A stretch of DNA of 64,000 bases, from NCBI RefSeq assembly GCF_030063335.1, contig NZ_JASISW010000022.1, positions 31,220-95,219 on the forward strand, written 5' to 3'. The notes under the pieces are model-generated. The model was not told the origin of the DNA and made no database searches. It was given only the letters and a program-made list of their open reading frames with translations. Positions 54,908 through 63,919 of the stretch are shown here, one piece after another. Position 1 is the stretch's first letter. Each line of letters starts with the position of its first letter. Position numbers and translations under genes: made by a program. Origin of the DNA: Rhodococcus sp. G-MC3 (GTDB lineage Bacteria; Actinomycetota; Actinomycetes; Mycobacteriales; Mycobacteriaceae).

Positions 54908-54976
54908 AACAGAGACAGCATTCTCGGCGCAGTCATCTTGCTGTTCATCTTCAAAGCCGTTACCGGTCGGCGCTGA
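54908..54976 (+). pseudogene. Possible GlsB/YeaQ-type membrane protein tail
   Basis: The peptide NRDSILGAVILLFIFKAVTG followed by RR and a stop resembles the last helix of GlsB/YeaQ stress-response membrane proteins. It has no start and directly follows the IS256 relic. Confidence 0.25.
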
Positions 54977-55018
54977 CACCTACGCCAGCTGCTGCACCGC
55001 AGCCGACGACAGTGCGGC

Positions 55019-55512
55019 TCAGACACACACGAACCTCGCACCGGTCACCCCCTGGCCCCGAGCACCGAAAATGATCGATTCAAACCCGAAAGCATCTGAA
55101 GTACCCTGACTGATGTCATCGACAAGCCCAAAGCACAAGACCGATTCGACATAACGGTGCGGCGTCGTGCATGGGATCAGTGCGGTCTCGTAGCCTTTGC
55201 CCAGCGGGCTCCGGCGCGGGGGTAGTCGCGTCCGGTGTGCCTCGACAATGTCGGCGATGGCGGCCGCGCTCATCGCATCGGCGGGGAACGGCATGTGGCC
55301 CCACCGGTCGATCGGTACCGCTACCGGGCACGTCCGCTGCGGCCATTCGGTCACGTCCAAAAAATAGTGCCGCGCAGATGATCGAGCACAAGGGTGGTCG
55401 AGGCATAGCGGTCGGCGAAGCGCAACACCGTGTCCCATCGCGACCACACGTCCACCGGCCGGAACCTGGCTGGATCGTCAACGGTGAGCCGAAGTCGATG
55501 AGTTGAGACCAT
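55019..55512 (-). pseudogene. Hypothetical gene, frameshifted at an A6/T6 run
   Basis: Two minus-strand frames join smoothly if one T is added to the T6 run at 55359-55364: VDVWSRWDTVLRFADRYAST, TLVLDHLRGTIF, then LDVTEWPQRTCPVAVPIDRW, MSAAAIADIVEAHRTRL and IPCTTPHRYVESVLCFGLVD. As given, the first frame stops just after the run. The restored protein would be about 160 residues with no family I recognise. A sequencing error in the homopolymer is possible. Confidence 0.35.
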
Positions 55513-55584
55513 CGGGCGCAACGCAACGTCGAGTTTGCATCGGCGCCGATGCTCGACCAAACCATGCCGTTGACAACTGGCGCA

Positions 55585-55599
55585 ATGATCAGTGATCAT
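55585..55599. promoter_or_regulatory. Perfect 15-bp palindrome before TetR gene
   Basis: ATGATCA and TGATCAT flank a single G, ending 9 bp before the TetR ATG at 55609. It is a candidate autoregulatory operator and argues against the in-frame ATG inside it as the true start. Confidence 0.5.
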
Positions 55600-55608
55600 G
55601 TTGAAGGC

Positions 55609-56415
55609 ATGGCAAACCACACGGTATTCACACAGGCGAACTGCGGGCAGATTTCTTCGCCGACACGAACAGACGGCCGCAAGAGCCGGTGGCGGGAGCA
55701 CAAGATCGCACGTCGTGCGGAACTTCTCGACGGCACACTGGCAGCAATCAGACTGCACGGATGCGACATCGGACTCGATGACATTGCCGCCGAGATTGGA
55801 ATATCGAAAACCCTTCTGTACAAACACTTCCTAAACAAAAACGGCCTCACCAACGCCACGATGGCGCACTATCTCGAAACAACTCTCGCCCCGCGTATCC
55901 AATCCGCGATATCTGAGAAGTTCGGCGAATACGACCTCACCCGGGCGGTCATCACCGCCTACATCGAAACAATTGCACACGACCCCGATGTCTACCTCTA
56001 CGTCATGGCCAACACCACAAGCCGTGACGCCACCACGCAGGCGGAGCGCACGATCGCCGAACTTCTCGCCACCGTGCTCGGAAAACATCTGCGCACCCAC
56101 GAGATGGACTCCGGCGGCTCAGTCCCGTTCGCGTTTGCGATCGTCGGTGCTGTTCGACTGGCGACACACTGGTGGATCGAACACGGGACGATGCCGATCA
56201 CTGACCTCACCGACTACCTCACCATGTTCACGTGGGGAGGACTTCACGCCATCGCGGCGGCTGAAGGTTCACCAGCGAAGTTCACATCACGGCCCCGCCG
56301 CTCACCGACAGACACCCATGAACCCCGTCAGCACACTTCCGCAGTGCTGCTGACAAGTCATCAGACGGCGATGGACTGCAGTATCCAAGCGTCCCATGGA
56401 GATGACCGGCGGTAG
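55609..56415 (+). CDS. TetR family transcriptional regulator
   Basis: The 268-residue protein has its TetR domain at about residues 35-82 (KIARRAELLDGTLAAIRLHG, CDIGLDDIAAEIGISKTLLY, KHFLNKNGLTNATMAHYLE) and a helical ligand domain (TMPITDLTDYLTMFTWGGLH near the end). The last ~45 residues are low-complexity and basic (RPRRSPTDTHEPR). The preferred ATG at 55609 follows a palindrome at 55585-55599. No target gene is obvious: the neighbours are debris or unknown. Confidence 0.8.
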   Translation: MANHTVFTQANCGQISSPTRTDGRKSRWREHKIARRAELLDGTLAAIRLHGCDIGLDDIAAEIGISKTLLYKHFLNKNGLTNATMAHYLETTLAPRIQSAISEKFGEYDLTRAVITAYIETIAHDPDVYLYVMANTTSRDATTQAERTIAELLATVLGKHLRTHEMDSGGSVPFAFAIVGAVRLATHWWIEHGTMPITDLTDYLTMFTWGGLHAIAAAEGSPAKFTSRPRRSPTDTHEPRQHTSAVLLTSHQTAMDCSIQASHGDDRR

Positions 56416-56429
56416 GGTTCGGCCGGCGG

Positions 56430-56876
56430 TCATGCTTGCCCCGATGGACGAATTGCGAACGAGCTCACCGGACGCCCGAGTCGGAAACGACTGTAGGTCG
56501 ATGGTCCAGTCAGCGGCCACCACCGCGCCCGTCCAGTCCCGTCCGGCGGATGATCGACGACCCAGAGCCTGTCTCCCACCTGTCCCCCGTCCAGCACATG
56601 GTCGGGCAGAGGCTGGGCGATATCGACGGTGAGGTCGTCGAGCACACGAAAGGCGTTTGCGCCGTCGAAGATGGTCGGTGGCGCGGCGGTTAGGAACGGC
56701 TTGTACGACGTGATCGGATGGCGCAGTGGAGGGCCGAACGTCGGGGTGCCGTCCAGGTCGACCCGAACAAGGCTGCTCGGTCCCAGGGCGCCGGTATTGG
56801 GGTCCCGTTGGCGGAACAGCAGAACAAACCCGTCCTCGACGGTGCACATCGATTCGAGGTCACCGCAATCGGTCAT
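56430..56876 (-). CDS. Hypothetical protein, possibly truncated
   Basis: The frame of about 148 residues has ordinary protein composition from MTDCGDLESMCTVEDGFVLL onward (VRVDLDGTPTFGPPLRHPIT, ANAFRVLDDLTVDIAQPLPD, VGDRLWVVDHPPDG), suggesting repeated beta-strands. The same frame continues upstream to 57071, but that part is arginine-rich and unlike protein. It may be the C-terminal part of a longer beta-propeller-like gene that lost its start. Confidence is limited. Confidence 0.4.
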   Translation of the reverse strand: MTDCGDLESMCTVEDGFVLLFRQRDPNTGALGPSSLVRVDLDGTPTFGPPLRHPITSYKPFLTAAPPTIFDGANAFRVLDDLTVDIAQPLPDHVLDGGQVGDRLWVVDHPPDGTGRARWWPLTGPSTYSRFRLGRPVSSFAIRPSGQA

Positions 56877-57308
56877 GCTGCGCGACTTTAGATCTCGACC
56901 CGGCCAGGCGAGGAGTAGTTCGGCCGCTGGTCTGTACCGCCGACGGGGGGTCCTGCGGCGAGGGTGACCGACCAACAGCGACGACCGACAACGTCGACAT
57001 CGATGACTGGTCCCGTCGGTTTCGCCCAGTGGTTGCCCACCCAGTGCGCCGCTCGTCGCCCGAACGGGCAATTCTTTAGGTGCCCGACGACGTTCGAGGC
57101 GAGGTTACAATTACCCGCCGATGGTTTGGCTTCGGAAGAATGGCCACCTCGCCCGTCGCGGACACGCCGGCCGCTGATTCAGACCTGCACCATCTGCGAG
57201 AGAGTCGCTGCTTACTTAGCCGGGATTGACGTTTACGCGCCAACACTGCGACGACTCGCGTACTAGCTATTCTTCGCGCACTGCCCGTCAGCTCTGGTTA
57301 GGCGACGA

Positions 57309-58001
57309 TTACCCGAGAGACTCTGCCGGGCCGTTCCCACCTAGCGCCCAGATTCTCGCTGCGGTAAAGGTCGCCGAGAGCACCAATGCGACAACAAGAA
57401 CCGATGCCACCACGGTGTACGGCCTGGTACTGAAGTCGTACAACCACGCCGTTCCCACCCCCGACGCGGTCGCAGCGATGCCACCCACCGGCAGTAAGAA
57501 TGCCACGCGCCTCGCTGTGCGTCGGGCGACCTCGTCACCAGTGACGCGCAAGATCGACCAGACAAACAGTAGCGCCGCACCGTAGGCGAGGACAGCGCTG
57601 ACTGCGTACAGCGTCAACAAAGAAACCGTTTCTACGGCCACGCTGTAACCGGCTTGCATCCCGGTCAGCGCGTCGGCGAGCAAAACCCACACAGGTATTA
57701 AGCCAAGAACTACACCCAACAGACCCGCGGTTACTACCCGCCCGACGCGGTTTCCGCCAGCGGTGGTCATCCGTACGCCCGCGAGGTGCGCGGCACCGCC
57801 GATCAGAGCCCCCAGCACGGCTCCGACCACGGCGATCGTCAGTAATTGTCCCCAACTCGGTCCGTAGTACCGGACCGTGAAGCTGGTCGCACCGTCGCAA
57901 GTATCGGTCGAACTCCGCTTGAATCCGATATCACCAAAACCGCTCCCGAGCACGGCGATCAGGGATCCGAATACGGCGAACCAGAGGGGCAGTCTCCACA
58001 T
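57309..58001 (-). CDS. Hypothetical integral membrane protein
   Basis: The protein has about 230 residues and six predicted membrane helices: LPLWFAVFGSLIAVLGSGFG, LLTIAVVGAVLGALIGGAAH, VVTAGLLGVVLGLIPVWVLL, LLTLYAVSAVLAYGAALLFV, RVAFLLPVGGIAATASGVGT, VVASVLVVALVLSATFTAAR. A pair of cysteine-containing loop residues (STDTCDG) lies in the first extracytoplasmic loop. No family is recognised. The ATG at 58001 is the first ATG in frame; TTG/GTG starts at 58025 and 58019 are alternatives. It is divergent from the DUF-like gene at 58090. Confidence 0.7.
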   Translation of the reverse strand: MWRLPLWFAVFGSLIAVLGSGFGDIGFKRSSTDTCDGATSFTVRYYGPSWGQLLTIAVVGAVLGALIGGAAHLAGVRMTTAGGNRVGRVVTAGLLGVVLGLIPVWVLLADALTGMQAGYSVAVETVSLLTLYAVSAVLAYGAALLFVWSILRVTGDEVARRTARRVAFLLPVGGIAATASGVGTAWLYDFSTRPYTVVASVLVVALVLSATFTAARIWALGGNGPAESLG

Positions 58002-58089
58002 CCGGTCATCATCTCGCACCGACAAGGATTTCAGCGGCGACGCTCCGCTACCGGCAGGTAAGGAAGGGACCGTCGGGTACGTTCTTCGT

Positions 58090-59532
58090 ATGGCTCCAAC
58101 GTGGGAACAGGTGCGAGGCGCAAACTACGGCACGATGGGACGCAGCATCAGCGGAACCGTCCACCGTCCAGACGGGTCCTGGCAGCTGATCAGACACATA
58201 CCGGATGCAGCGTGGCGCTACGAAAACGCCGCCGGTGAGCCCGTATTCATCGAGACACCCACCGACCGATGGTCGCGAGGGGCAGACGGGACGATGGTCC
58301 ACGCCGTGAAATCTCCGAACACCATCTACGCAGTGATGGGAATCGGCTCGCCGTCGCTGCTGCTGCGCGCGTACGACACGTTCCCGCTGAGAACGACCCG
58401 CGGATTCGACGACAACCGTTTCGTCGATCCCACCACTCCCCGGCACACCACGGTCCGCGGCCGCGCTGGATGGGAGGTCAGCGGGCGTGACCAACAAGCG
58501 AACGAAAATGTGACTTACGTATTCGACGCCGAACTCGGAGTCGCGCTGCGTTGGCAGCGTGGCGAGGACTGGATGGAGCTCGCAGATCCCATTGTGGACA
58601 AGGCGTTCGACCGCGACCTGTTCTCGTGGAGCGGGCCGTCGCGGACTGAAGAAGACGAGCTGACACAGCACCAGCGGGAGCACGAGGAACGCCAGCGCGC
58701 ACTGGCTGAAATCCCCCAGGCGGTGCCAACATGGCTCCCGCTGACGACGCATGTCCATCCCACTTCCGGCGATCCCCGCACCGGCGAGCTCAGCTTGTCC
58801 GTCGGCGGCAACGCACCTCAGTTCACCTTGCGTCGATGGGTGACCGCCATCGGTGAGCCCAAACTCGATTGGCCTAACGACTCGACACCCCAACGGCACC
58901 GACAGCCCCTCGGGGACTGGACGTACGAGATACGCAGCTATCAGGAGATGGATAAGGCGGACTGCGTGCGCATCGTCGAGTCGATTGTTCCCGTTGACCC
59001 ACCGAACCGCAATCCAGCCGACATCAGCGCAGAGCTCGCCTCGGAGGAACACGACCGCCAGGAAGCGGAAGTGCTCGCGTCCCTGGGAACCGGACGCACG
59101 TTCGAGGATGCACGGGGATACGAATCCTTGCTCCTAAGAACCGATTTCACCGACGAAAACGCCTGGCGCACCATCGCCGTCACCGCCATGGCCCCGGTTC
59201 CTCAGGGCAGTGACATGGATTTCGCCGCCAACATCACCTGCATCGACAACCGCGTGTACGACGGTTTAACCGTCGACGGAGTGCTCAATTTGATGGGTGA
59301 GCCGCCGCCGTACTACATATTTCTCGTCGACGCCGAAACTGTCCGCAATCCCGAGATGCCCATCGTCACGGTTTACACAGGTCCCGACGACCCGGAACGT
59401 CCGCGCGGCAGAACCTTCCGCGTCATTCCCACCGAGATGTGGAGTGTGGAGAACAACCTGTCCCTCGCGAACATGGATTTCGAGGACTTCGCAGACAGTA
59501 CAGGCGAAGACGGGATCTTCCGCGGGTTCTGA
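58090..59532 (+). CDS. Two-domain hypothetical protein (LolA-like N-terminus, DUF6924-like C-terminus)
   Basis: The protein has about 480 residues. The N-terminal ~170 residues (GTVHRPDGSWQLIRHIPDAA, TVRGRAGWEVSGRD, VTYVFDAELGVALRW) look like a LolA/MucB-type beta domain without a signal peptide. A charged helix (DELTQHQREHEERQRALAEI) leads to a middle beta region. The last ~140 residues (YESLLLRTDFTDENAWRTIA, GRTFRVIPTEMWSVENNLSL, ANMDFEDFADS) match a small actinobacterial domain that I believe is DUF6924. The function is unknown. The ATG at 58090 is a best guess; GGAAGGG lies about 20 bases upstream. Confidence 0.7.
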   Translation: MAPTWEQVRGANYGTMGRSISGTVHRPDGSWQLIRHIPDAAWRYENAAGEPVFIETPTDRWSRGADGTMVHAVKSPNTIYAVMGIGSPSLLLRAYDTFPLRTTRGFDDNRFVDPTTPRHTTVRGRAGWEVSGRDQQANENVTYVFDAELGVALRWQRGEDWMELADPIVDKAFDRDLFSWSGPSRTEEDELTQHQREHEERQRALAEIPQAVPTWLPLTTHVHPTSGDPRTGELSLSVGGNAPQFTLRRWVTAIGEPKLDWPNDSTPQRHRQPLGDWTYEIRSYQEMDKADCVRIVESIVPVDPPNRNPADISAELASEEHDRQEAEVLASLGTGRTFEDARGYESLLLRTDFTDENAWRTIAVTAMAPVPQGSDMDFAANITCIDNRVYDGLTVDGVLNLMGEPPPYYIFLVDAETVRNPEMPIVTVYTGPDDPERPRGRTFRVIPTEMWSVENNLSLANMDFEDFADSTGEDGIFRGF

Positions 59533-60160
59533 CGAGTTTGGCAAAAGGACTACAGATTGTCGATTGAGCCCTCGACGCGGTGCCACTATCAGAACGCTAC
59601 GTACACCGTAGAGCTAGCGGTCTCGCGTTTTCGGCGGGCGGGCATACGTTTGCTGTCGGTCCGTCTATCGTGCAAGTTGTTCCATATTTTCGACAGTCGA
59701 CCAGACTGCGTCGACGATCGCGCAGCTCAGGCTGACCCAGCGTCGCTCATGGGGGTGCGGGTTCCGCGCCAGGACTGCAGCGGTGAGTCGGTCCAGACCG
59801 GCACTGTCGAGGACTGTGGCCATCGTGCGATCATCCACCCAGCCATCTCTCGAACACCGGACGTGCGGGCGAGCGTGTCGCAGAATCGGAATGGGTGTTT
59901 GAGATCGCGTTCAGATTGCCAGGCAGTTCGTCATTCTCATGTCGAGAGTCGTTCCCGATTGTTGGACGCGGCCTGCGTCCAACAGTGGCGGGCTTCTCCG
60001 TGTGTGAGAACGTTGCAGGGTGACACTCAAGAACAATTGGCTGCTTCTCGATGTCATCGAGCCGCGTGACATGACGGTATTGATGGTCGGTGACAAGGCG
60101 AGGCAAGGCGTGCCGTGGAGATCAGTTGTAACTCAGAATTAGAAGCAGCTACTCGACGCG
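59533..60160. other. Gene-poor stretch
   Basis: About 630 bp with no gene I can support except a short minus-strand relic at 59665-59823. The long plus-strand open frame here has atypical composition (Cys/Ser/Arg-rich) and no ribosome binding site. Confidence 0.4.
59665..59823 (-). pseudogene. Short coding remnant (52 aa)
   Basis: The frame reads MATVLDSAGLDRLTAAVLAR then RRWVSLSCAIVDAVWSTVEN and stops. The SLSCAIVDAVWS segment looks like the N-terminus of a larger actinobacterial protein (SLSYCIVDAVxS pattern), so it is probably a truncated gene start. Confidence 0.3.
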
Positions 60161-61018
60161 GTGATCGAGTGCATTCGCTCCAAACAAATTGTGCTCGTCG
60201 ATGTTTCAAGATCGCGACGCATTGCCGCTTTACCAGTGATCGAGAGCACCCACGATCGGGTGCACGGAGTGTGGGTGTGTACTTTCCCCAGTACCGAATC
60301 ACCGACGACACCGGCGCCCTCGTGGTCCTTCCTGTGGGATTTGGAAGCTGGGTTCGCGATGCGCAGCGAAGCCACCGGAATGTCCTCGAGCTGGATCGAT
60401 CTTGGCGTACCGACCCGGCGTCCGATCGCCGACGCCCTGCAGGCGTTCGATCTGTCGGACCAAAACGCTACCGCTCTTGCCGGTCTCGTACGTAGATCCG
60501 GAACCAGTGTGGACCGGTACACCGTCGTCGAACATCGTCCCGGCATCGATCGGCACGTACATTTCGCCGTACATTCACATTTGGGCTCTGCCCCTGAGAC
60601 CTCGCCGCGGTTTCTTCGGGGCTTGTCCGTCGATATTGGCGCTGCGCCCCCATCGATTCGCCAGCCAGCACCACAGTTCGGTGACCGAATCGCGCAAGCG
60701 CTTACAACAGGGAACCAGTATCGCGCGATCTCAGATCCGGATACGCTGAATTTATTGCACTGGCACGGAACGCCTGCGCCGCGTATCGCGTGGATGGCAG
60801 ACAACACAGCCGATGCGCCGATTCTGCACCCAGACGACATGCCCGCAGCGAAACAAGCGGTGGAAGATCTCCGTGCCAGCGACCCAGGCCGCAGAATCGA
60901 CCTCACGGTTCGGTTCCTGACCCTCGACGGCGACTACGAACCCATCGAGTTGACGATCTCACTCATAGAACTCGAGGCGGCAAGGGCAGCTCTACTGGTC
61001 GTACTGACGGTGACGTAA
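60161..61018 (+). CDS. Hypothetical protein with C-terminal PAS-like domain
   Basis: The frame has about 285 residues. The central part (IADALQAFDLSDQNATALAG, TVVEHRPGIDRHVHFAVHSH) looks like a small sensor fold. The C-terminal ~85 residues (LHWHGTPAPRIAWMADNTAD, ILHPDDMPAAKQAVEDLRAS, RFLTLDGDYEPIELTISLIE) carry the HPDD element and strand pattern of PAS domains. No output domain follows. The GTG at 60161 lacks a clear ribosome binding site, and the true start may be further in (MRSEATGM near 60358). Confidence 0.6.
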   Translation: MIECIRSKQIVLVDVSRSRRIAALPVIESTHDRVHGVWVCTFPSTESPTTPAPSWSFLWDLEAGFAMRSEATGMSSSWIDLGVPTRRPIADALQAFDLSDQNATALAGLVRRSGTSVDRYTVVEHRPGIDRHVHFAVHSHLGSAPETSPRFLRGLSVDIGAAPPSIRQPAPQFGDRIAQALTTGNQYRAISDPDTLNLLHWHGTPAPRIAWMADNTADAPILHPDDMPAAKQAVEDLRASDPGRRIDLTVRFLTLDGDYEPIELTISLIELEAARAALLVVLTVT

Positions 61019-61284
61019 AACCTTGGCAAAGAGCAGTTCACGCTAGACCCTGCGCGCGATCGTTGACTCTGGTAACTTTCCACCCAGCACACCTCGGTGT
61101 GTTTGAGGATTCATCCTTGTACACGTCGGGAGCCTCCTCCACCAACCGTGAGGTTGAAGGCCGTCTCTCACCATACTGAGAAGAACGCGGCGCACGTCCA
61201 CGTCATCGGCGTACATCGTTACGGCCATGACGCGAAATCGACTGACTATCGAGCTCAGTGACTCATACATCCTGGAGGAGAGTT

Positions 61285-61812
61285 ATGCGCAACATCAAAG
61301 CCGTCGCAGGAATCATCACCGCTGTGACGTTGTCCACCGCCGTCATCGGTGGTGGCGTAGCCGTTGCTCAACCGGCCACTACCGACGCCGACGTAGCAAC
61401 TCAGACCGGCGCATCGACCGTAGAAACCGTGGATGCGGCGACGATTTCACAGGTCAACTCCATTCTTGCCCGCGAAGGATCACAGGCATTGCCTGCCGAA
61501 ACCAACAAGCTGGGTTTGAGCGCAGACAACAAGCTTCTCGCCTTCGACCGCGCAGGCCAAGAGTTGGCGTTCGTCGACTCGACACCGCAGTACCGCGGTG
61601 ATATCCAGCTCTACGAGGACAGCTTCCTGCAGAACGCTACGCAGGCCGTCGTCGGGTGCGTTGGCGGCGTCATCGGTTACGACGCCATCCTCGAAATCCT
61701 CCAAAAGCGTGTTGGCTACTTGGCATTCGTGAAGTTCCTCGCCGGGCGAGTGGGTTGGGGTCTGGCGGTGACCTGCGCAAGTGGCGCAGTGTCGAGTGCA
61801 ATGGGATGGTGA
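61285..61812 (+). CDS. Secreted hydrophobic-tail protein of unknown function
   Basis: The 175-residue protein has a signal peptide (IKAVAGIITAVTLSTAVIGG, then GVAVAQ cleavage region), a polar mature part (AATISQVNSILAREGSQALP, LGLSADNKLLAFDRAG) and a ~58-residue glycine-rich hydrophobic C-terminus with two cysteines (AVVGCVGGVIGYDAILEILQ, FLAGRVGWGLAVTCASGAVS). GGAGGAG lies 4 bases before the ATG. The size and character of the tail recall leaderless or circular bacteriocins, but no bacteriocin family is recognised. A 67-residue membrane protein gene follows after 4 bases. Confidence 0.75.
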   Translation: MRNIKAVAGIITAVTLSTAVIGGGVAVAQPATTDADVATQTGASTVETVDAATISQVNSILAREGSQALPAETNKLGLSADNKLLAFDRAGQELAFVDSTPQYRGDIQLYEDSFLQNATQAVVGCVGGVIGYDAILEILQKRVGYLAFVKFLAGRVGWGLAVTCASGAVSSAMGW

Positions 61813-61816
61813 TTCT

Positions 61817-62020
61817 ATGCGGGCAATAGTCTTTCTCCTCGTCCTCGGCCTGATCTACAAATGGCCGGTCTTCGGCGACGATCCCGGTAGCTGGTCGGCT
61901 GTCTCGCAGGGCATTGCGATCGGGGCAATAGCCTGTACAGCGGTGACGCCAGCGGGGCGGAAAGCGTTGCGACGCATCAAGGGTCGTATCGACGGTAGCT
62001 ATACCTCACCCACGAGCTGA
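61817..62020 (+). CDS. Small membrane protein downstream of the secreted protein
   Basis: The 67-residue protein has two hydrophobic segments (IVFLLVLGLIYKWPVFGDDP and SQGIAIGAIACTAVTPAG) and a basic tail (RKALRRIKGRIDG). It starts 4 bp after the stop of the secreted-protein gene. The pairing suggests a partner or immunity-like role, but this is inference. An inverted repeat (GGTGTCC...GGACACC, 62034-62065) follows shortly. Confidence 0.6.
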   Translation: MRAIVFLLVLGLIYKWPVFGDDPGSWSAVSQGIAIGAIACTAVTPAGRKALRRIKGRIDGSYTSPTS

Positions 62021-62033
62021 CCTCTACTTCTTC

Positions 62034-62065
62034 GGTGTCCCCGGCCTGCAACATCGTCGGGGACA
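62034..62065 (+). terminator. Candidate terminator after the secreted/membrane pair
   Basis: TCGGTGTCCCCG and CGGGGACACCGA (read through CATCGTCGGGGACACCGA) form a GC-rich stem ending at 62067, around a loop of about 13 bases, just downstream of the 62020 stop. Confidence 0.45.
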
Positions 62066-62185
62066 CCGAAGGAGCTTGATAGACAAGCCTCCACTAGGAC
62101 TAGCCCTGCTGATATGTCCGCGCCGCGTGAACTTGACTGCCCACCAGTGATCGTGCCGAGGGCACGGTGCCGACGAATAGGAACT

Positions 62186-63050
62186 ATGGCTATGCGCCGA
62201 GCAGTTCTGGCTGTATCCCTGCTAGCCATTTCCATCTGCGGGCACGTCGCGTCGCCCCACCAGGCCCAGGGCGTGCCCGAAATCGATCCAACCACACCGG
62301 TGGGGTACCGCGTCGTCAACGGAATCGCTGACACCTCGACCCTCATCGAGGCTGCAGGAATAACACGCGACACCGGCTTGACAACCACCTCCCCATCACT
62401 CGGACAGGTCCCGGACGCACGATCGGTCTTCGGCCCCGACGAACTCGGAATGATCAACAACACCAACGCCTTCCCTTCCCGCAGCTTCGGCGCGATCGAC
62501 TACAACGGTCTGGCCAACAACTGCACCGGATGGCTCGTCTCGCCAGACACCTTGGTCACAGCCGGACACTGCCTTATGAGAAATGGACAGGTCGCCTCCA
62601 ACCTGACCTTCAGTCCCGCACGCAATGGAACCAGTGCCCCCGTGGGGCACTGTCCCCGCCAAAGAGATTTGGGTCGACCAGTTCTTCCCGGAGCGATCCG
62701 GACATGACTGGGGAGTTGTCAAACTCGCCGAGCCCGTAGGCAACACCGTCGGCTGGATCGGATTGAAGAACACCCAGGACGCGACCTGGGTCGGATCTAC
62801 TCAGACCATCACCGGATATCCAGCAGACAAGCCGGCAGGGACAATGTGGTCCGCGAACGGTGAAATCACAGCGGAAACCGGCAACACGTTCACCTACACC
62901 ACAGACACCCTTGGTGGCCAAAGCGGCTCCGCAATATACCGAGAGAACTACGCGATCGGCATACACGTGACGGGTGGTTCGCAGACCAACACCGGGACCC
63001 GCATCACCGATGAGCTCTTCGACACGATCGTCAATCTGACAGCGCGTTGA
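62186..63050 (+). pseudogene. Secreted V8-like (S1) serine protease, frameshifted
   Basis: The first frame has a signal peptide (AMRRAVLAVSLLAISICGHV), a propeptide and the catalytic His in DTLVTAGHCL. The second frame has the Asp in GHDWGVVKLAEP and the Ser in TLGGQSGSAIYRENYAIGIH, so all triad residues survive. The frames join at a C5 run (62637-62641): removing one C gives GTSAPWGTVPAKEIWVDQFF. As given the protein stops at 62707 without Asp and Ser. The frameshift is recent or a sequencing error, because both halves are otherwise clean. Confidence 0.75.
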
Positions 63051-63106
63051 GGCGCATCGTCGATAGCGCCGTCACCCGCCCCCGAGGCCGAAAAGATCGC
63101 CGTGAC

Positions 63107-63523
63107 CTAAAGGGGCTCAGGACATCTTTGACCGATCGTCATCGACACATGGTTACCCGCTTTTGGGGCGATGGGCGTTGGTTTTTGGATGGGTTTGGTG
63201 GAGGTTCGTGCGTATACGCCAAGCTCGATGATGCCGTCGAGGACGCGAAAGTAGTTGTCTTCGACGACGACCGTCACGATGGTTCCGGCGTGGGTACGGC
63301 CGACCTTGAGCAGCTGGCCGGTCACCACGATTCGGCCGTCTTTCGGGACGCGTCGCTGTACGCTCTGCGGCTCAGCCGGCGGCGGCGCGGGTAACGTTCC
63401 CGTAGCTTCCCGTGTGCCGGTCAGAGCCGCGACCTGGCTGGCATCGAGCGGGTTCGGCAGTGTCGCGAGCAGGACGTTGTCGAAACTGGCATAGATCAGC
63501 CCTGAGTCGATTCGCAGCGTCAC
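63107..63523 (-). pseudogene. IS481-type transposase C-terminal fragment
   Basis: The 138-residue frame contains NPLDASQVAALTGTREATGT and, after a Pro-rich linker, RRVPKDGRIVVTGQLLKVGR, THAGTIVTVVVEDNYFRVLD, IIELGVYARTSTKPI. This is the C-terminal tail commonly found on actinobacterial IS481/integrase-core transposases. The catalytic rve core is absent. Confidence 0.6.
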
Positions 63524-63873
63524 TCATGCACCCGCTCGCTCGACTCCGAGGTGGAGTCGGTGACCGGCGAGAATGACGGCTCCGTCCCTGCCTGCGGTTC
63601 GGTCGACCTCGATCGGTCGCGGCTTGGTAGCGAGGTCTGCAGTGTCTACTCACCGGAGCAGCGCGAGGCGGTCCTGCTACCGACGACCCCAGCAACCCGA
63701 CCCTGCCTAGTTCGCGTCGACCCATGCATGACCCAATCACGACTCCTACCCCTGCTGGTGGCGACCACCGACACGACCCCAGCAATGACGGACACCGCCC
63801 TTTTCCTTGGCGACCAACGCGCCAACGAATGCGCACTCAAGTTTTCGCGACACGGCTCGCTTAATGGGTGGTG

Positions 63874-63900
63874 TGAACCGCACCGGTGAGTCCGGAGACT
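63874..63900. repeat. IS3-family terminal inverted repeat
   Basis: TGAACCGCACCGGTGAGTCC followed by GGAGACT has the TGAACCG(C)CCCGG-TGAGTCCGGAGAC form of IS3-family ends in actinobacteria. It marks the left end of the element that runs off the right edge. Confidence 0.7.
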
Positions 63901-63919
63901 TGGTTTCGTGTGAGTTCGG

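Noticed and set aside
59557..60069. 170-codon plus-strand frame downstream of the DUF6924-like gene
   Set aside because: Cys/Ser/Arg-rich composition unlike neighbouring proteins, no ribosome binding site and no recognisable domain.
63551..63889. 112-codon plus-strand frame between the IS481 and IS3 relics
   Set aside because: It runs into the IS3 inverted repeat and lacks a start signal and any recognisable motif.
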